A stretch of 8,115 nt of DNA from an uncultured Eubacteriales bacterium (GTDB lineage: Bacteria > Bacillota > Clostridia > Oscillospirales > Oscillospiraceae), in NCBI GenBank assembly GCA_902475515.1, contig CABSAB010000050.1, forward strand, positions 1-8,115, read 5' to 3'. The translations under genes were made by a program, and so were the position numbers. Shown here piece after piece: positions 6,208-8,115 of the stretch; within the stretch, counting starts at the first letter, position 1, and the number at the start of each line of letters is the position of its first letter. Below the pieces are notes generated by a model. That model saw only the letters and a program-made list of their open reading frames with translations. It searched no databases and was not told the origin of the DNA.

Positions 6208-7305
6208 ATGAAACAGCGAATCGTTATGACCACACTGCTTGTCAGCCTGCTGTGCAGCCTGTGCGCCTGCGGAAGCGGGACACAGCCCAGTGCAGCCGCA
6301 CCGGAGGCATCTGTCCAGGAGACCTTCGGAACTCCGGCAACACCGGCCCCCACGCCCACACCGGTGGAAGAGACTGCGCCCAGCGATCTGGAAGACTCTG
6401 CCCTGCCGGAGGACAGCGTAATGGAGGAACCTTCTGCGGAGCCGGATGTAATGTCGGTTTTCGACACCCAGTGGGATGAGCCCCCGGTGGCGGATATGTA
6501 CGCGGAGGTAGCGGATAAATTCCTCCCGGGAGAATACACCGATCCTGAGACCGGGCTGACCATCCCCTATAACCTGTATGTGCCCGAAGGCGGCGACGCG
6601 GAGACCTATCCCATGGTGGTGTTCATCTCCGACTCCACCTCCGTGGGCCAGGACCTGTCCGCCCCTCTGACCCAGGGCTACGGCGGCATCATCTGGGCCA
6701 CGGAGACCGAGCAGGCAAAGCATAAGAGCTTTGTACTGGTGCCGGAATACCCGGAGATCATCATTGACGACAACCACGGCGCCACTGTCACCGATTATGT
6801 GGCCGCCACAGCCAGAATGATCCGGGCCGTCGCAGAGGAGAACCGCGTGGACATGGACCGCATCTACGGCACAGGCCAGTCCATGGGCTGCATGACATTC
6901 CTCTATCTGGCCGCCAATGATCCGGACCTGCTGGCAGCGGAGCTGTTTGTCTCGGGCCAGTGGCAGATAGACGAACTGCCGGAGCTGGGGAGCCAGACCT
7001 TCTTCTACATTGCCGCCGGGGGAGATATGAAAGCCTCCCAGGGCCAGGCGGATGTGCTGGCAGACCTGAAGGCCAAAGGCATCCCCGTCAGCACATCCTA
7101 CGAATGGGACGCAAATTGGTCCGATGCGGAGTATGAAGCCGTGCTCCGGCCCATGCTGGAGGAGGGGAACTCCATCCTCATCGGCCAGTTTGCCGCCGGG
7201 ACGGTGACGGAGGCGAATCCCAGAGGCATTGAGCACATGTCCTCCTTTGACTGCGCCTATAAGATCGACGCTGTGCGGAACTGGCTGTTCCTACAGCACA
7301 AATGA
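6208..7305 (+). CDS. Secreted lipoprotein alpha/beta hydrolase, esterase/PHB-depolymerase-like
   Basis: A 365-residue lipoprotein with an alpha/beta-hydrolase domain. Residues 1-21 are a signal peptide with lipobox LCAC (Cys21; Cys at the -2 position is unusual). A Pro/Thr/Glu-rich linker (about 30-80) precedes the catalytic part (about 105-363). The nucleophile elbow GQSMG places Ser225; GGD at 271-273 offers Asp273 as the acid and EHMSSFDCAYK places His343, followed by the typical terminal RNWLFLQ. GLTIPYNLYVP (116-126) matches the first strands of feruloyl-esterase/PHB-depolymerase-like enzymes. The start at 6208 is chosen over an in-frame ATG at 6193 because GGAGGG (6195-6200) sits at correct distance from 6208 and the signal peptide begins there. 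It is the last gene of the operon, 18 bases after the flavoprotein, and a terminator follows. An ester in a polysaccharide or lipid is the likely type of substrate, not readable further. Confidence 0.86.
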   Translation: MKQRIVMTTLLVSLLCSLCACGSGTQPSAAAPEASVQETFGTPATPAPTPTPVEETAPSDLEDSALPEDSVMEEPSAEPDVMSVFDTQWDEPPVADMYAEVADKFLPGEYTDPETGLTIPYNLYVPEGGDAETYPMVVFISDSTSVGQDLSAPLTQGYGGIIWATETEQAKHKSFVLVPEYPEIIIDDNHGATVTDYVAATARMIRAVAEENRVDMDRIYGTGQSMGCMTFLYLAANDPDLLAAELFVSGQWQIDELPELGSQTFFYIAAGGDMKASQGQADVLADLKAKGIPVSTSYEWDANWSDAEYEAVLRPMLEEGNSILIGQFAAGTVTEANPRGIEHMSSFDCAYKIDAVRNWLFLQHK

Positions 7306-7321
7306 TCTAAGCTCGGACAGC

Positions 7322-7352
7322 AAGGGACCTGCCGCCGGCAGGTTCCTTTTTT
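7322..7352 (+). terminator. Intrinsic terminator of the VTC operon
   Basis: A GC-rich hairpin, ACCTGCC (7327-7333) with GGCAGGT (7337-7343) around a GCC loop, extends by a G-T pair and GG/CC plus AA/TT to 12 pairs and runs into T6 (7347-7352). It starts 17 bases after the hydrolase stop and marks the end of the five-gene operon. Confidence 0.92.
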
Positions 7353-7392
7353 ATAAACTCTTTAAGAAACGGAAACATTCCCCGTAAGACGG

Positions 7393-7421
7393 TTGCAAAC
7401 CCGGCGTCGATGGACTATAAT
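7393..7421 (+). promoter_or_regulatory. Sigma-A type promoter of the acetyltransferase gene
   Basis: TTGCAA (7393-7398, 4/6 match) and a perfect TATAAT (7416-7421) are separated by exactly 17 bases. Transcription would begin near 7428, about 24 bases before the ATG at 7452. It lies right after the operon terminator, so the gene is an independent constitutive-looking unit. Confidence 0.85.
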
Positions 7422-7436
7422 CTCCTTAGACTACGA

Positions 7437-7443
7437 AGGAGAG
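7437..7443 (+). promoter_or_regulatory. Ribosome binding site of the acetyltransferase gene
   Basis: AGGAGAG lies eight bases before the ATG at 7452. Together with the -10 box at 7416-7421 it excludes the in-frame ATG at 7410, which lies upstream of the expected transcript start. Confidence 0.85.
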
Positions 7444-7451
7444 AATTTGAA

Positions 7452-8003
7452 ATGGAGACCTGCACAGTATTTCCCGGGACCAAACACTATCGGGAAGTCA
7501 GGCAGCTGTTCCTGTCTGCGTTTCCGCCGGAGGAGCGGCGGCCCTTTTTCAGCCTGTGGCTGTTGGGCGCCCTGCGGCCCCAGGTAGCGCTGCGGACCTA
7601 TCGGGAGGCCGGCGCATTTTGCGGCTTTTCCCTGACTGTGAGCAGTGAAAAATACCTATATATCAGTTTTATCGCTGTGGCACCCGGGGTTCGGGACCGG
7701 GGCCATGGTTCTAAGATCCTGGCCGCGCTCCGGCGGGCCTATCCTCAAAAGGCCCTGCTGGTGGAGGTAGAGGCCCCGGACGAAGCCGCCGCCAACTGCG
7801 ATCAGCGGCAAAAGCGCATTGCCTTCTACGAACGGAACGGCTTCATAGATCTTGACCGCACCATCACCGGACGGGGCGTCAGCTACCGGATCCTTTCCAC
7901 AGACCCGGACTTTGACCGGGAGGCCTACCGGCAGCTTTTTTCCTACCTGTCCTTTGGCCTGCGGGCCCGGCTGCTGCAGCTACTGCCCGGCAGGCACGCG
8001 TAA
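7452..8003 (+). CDS. GNAT-family N-acetyltransferase
   Basis: A 183-residue cytoplasmic protein of the GCN5-related acetyltransferase superfamily. The acetyl-CoA binding motif A is clear: strand LYISFIAVAPGVR (69-81) followed by the pyrophosphate loop RDRGHG (81-86) and helix SKILAALRRAYP. Motif B is seen at 122-131, RIAFYERNGF, with the Tyr often used as general acid. The N-terminal part (REVRQLFLSAFPPEERRPF) is typical of GNATs acting on small molecules or peptides. A C-terminal extension (about 150-183) rich in Phe, Leu and Arg follows. The start at 7452 is set by the ribosome binding site and promoter; the in-frame ATG at 7410 overlaps the promoter. It has its own promoter and terminator, so a link to the VTC operon is not supported. 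The acceptor substrate cannot be predicted. Confidence 0.9.
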   Translation: METCTVFPGTKHYREVRQLFLSAFPPEERRPFFSLWLLGALRPQVALRTYREAGAFCGFSLTVSSEKYLYISFIAVAPGVRDRGHGSKILAALRRAYPQKALLVEVEAPDEAAANCDQRQKRIAFYERNGFIDLDRTITGRGVSYRILSTDPDFDREAYRQLFSYLSFGLRARLLQLLPGRHA

Positions 8004-8007
8004 CAAT

Positions 8008-8058
8008 ACAAAAATACGGCACATCAGCATCCAAGCGCTGATGTGCCGTATTATTTTT
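8008..8058. terminator. Strong bidirectional terminator between convergent genes
   Basis: A perfect 16-base stem (8013-8028 with 8037-8052) closes an eight-base loop (8029-8036). T5 follows at 8054-8058 for the plus strand, and A5 at 8010-8014 gives a T5 tail on the minus strand. It serves the acetyltransferase gene ending at 8003 and the minus-strand gene ending at 8062. Confidence 0.92.
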
Positions 8059-8061
8059 CGC

Positions 8062-8115
8062 TTATTTCCTGCCGCGCAGCTTCTTCTCGATGAAGGTCCT
8101 GGCGTCCGCAAGGCC
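8062..8115 (-). CDS. C-terminal end of an unidentified minus-strand protein (truncated by window)
   Basis: Reading the minus strand from the right edge gives an open frame of 17 codons, GLADARTFIEKKLRGRK, ending in TAA at 8064-8062, just inside the bidirectional terminator. The basic amphipathic tail, the codon choice matching the neighbours and the terminator position support a real gene end. Too little is present to name a family. The other two minus-strand frames through this stretch cannot be excluded, as they also lack a stop over so short a length. Confidence 0.5.
   Translation of the reverse strand, partial: GLADARTFIEKKLRGRK

Noticed and set aside
3703..7236. A 1177-codon open frame on the minus strand across three operon genes
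   Set aside because: It is in codon register with the sense genes, which all lie in the same frame, and stays open because the sense codons TTA, CTA and TCA are rare in GC-rich genes. Its translation is low-complexity (Gly/Arg/His/Gln-rich) with no recognisable domain, while the sense proteins have clear motifs and ribosome binding sites.
8013..8052. Long inverted repeat as a mobile-element end or attachment site
   Set aside because: Stem, short loop and T-tracts on both sides between two convergent genes fit a bidirectional terminator, and no second copy is present.

Overview
The window looks like a chromosomal segment of a high-GC anaerobic Firmicute, most likely a gut clostridium of the Oscillospiraceae type. 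This is inferred from the GC-rich coding sequence, strong AGGAGG-type ribosome binding sites, lipoprotein signals ending in Cys, and protein families common in that group. I cannot name a species.

Layout. Positions 1-1806 hold the end of an OmpR-type response regulator overlapping its partner histidine kinase (ATGA overlap). The pair is closed by a hairpin terminator (1820-1847). A short intergenic region follows, with a candidate activator-type control site: TTAA half-sites 10 bases apart just upstream of a weak -10. A tightly packed five-gene operon (1998-7305, gaps of -17 to 24 bases) then encodes a VTC-type CYTH/polyphosphate-polymerase-like protein, a DUF4956 membrane protein, a Cthe_2159-type beta-helix lipoprotein, a four-helix membrane protein with an external covalent-FMN domain, and a lipoprotein alpha/beta hydrolase. 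A second strong terminator (7322-7352) ends this operon. A separately promoted GNAT acetyltransferase gene follows (7452-8003), then a bidirectional terminator and the last 17 codons of a convergent minus-strand gene.

How the genes may work together. VTC plus DUF4956 is a recurring pair, and Cthe_2159-like proteins often lie beside it. Here the trio is extended by a candidate extracellular electron-transfer flavoprotein and an esterase-like lipoprotein, downstream of a two-component system. The first two products would sit at the inner face of the membrane and in the membrane, and the last three on the outer surface. The kinase sensor, the flavoprotein and, more weakly, the hydrolase carry Pro-Thr/Ser/Glu linkers that could span the cell wall. 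A surface-assembly or redox system controlled by the adjacent sensor is a reasonable inference, but neither its substrate nor its signal can be read from the sequence.
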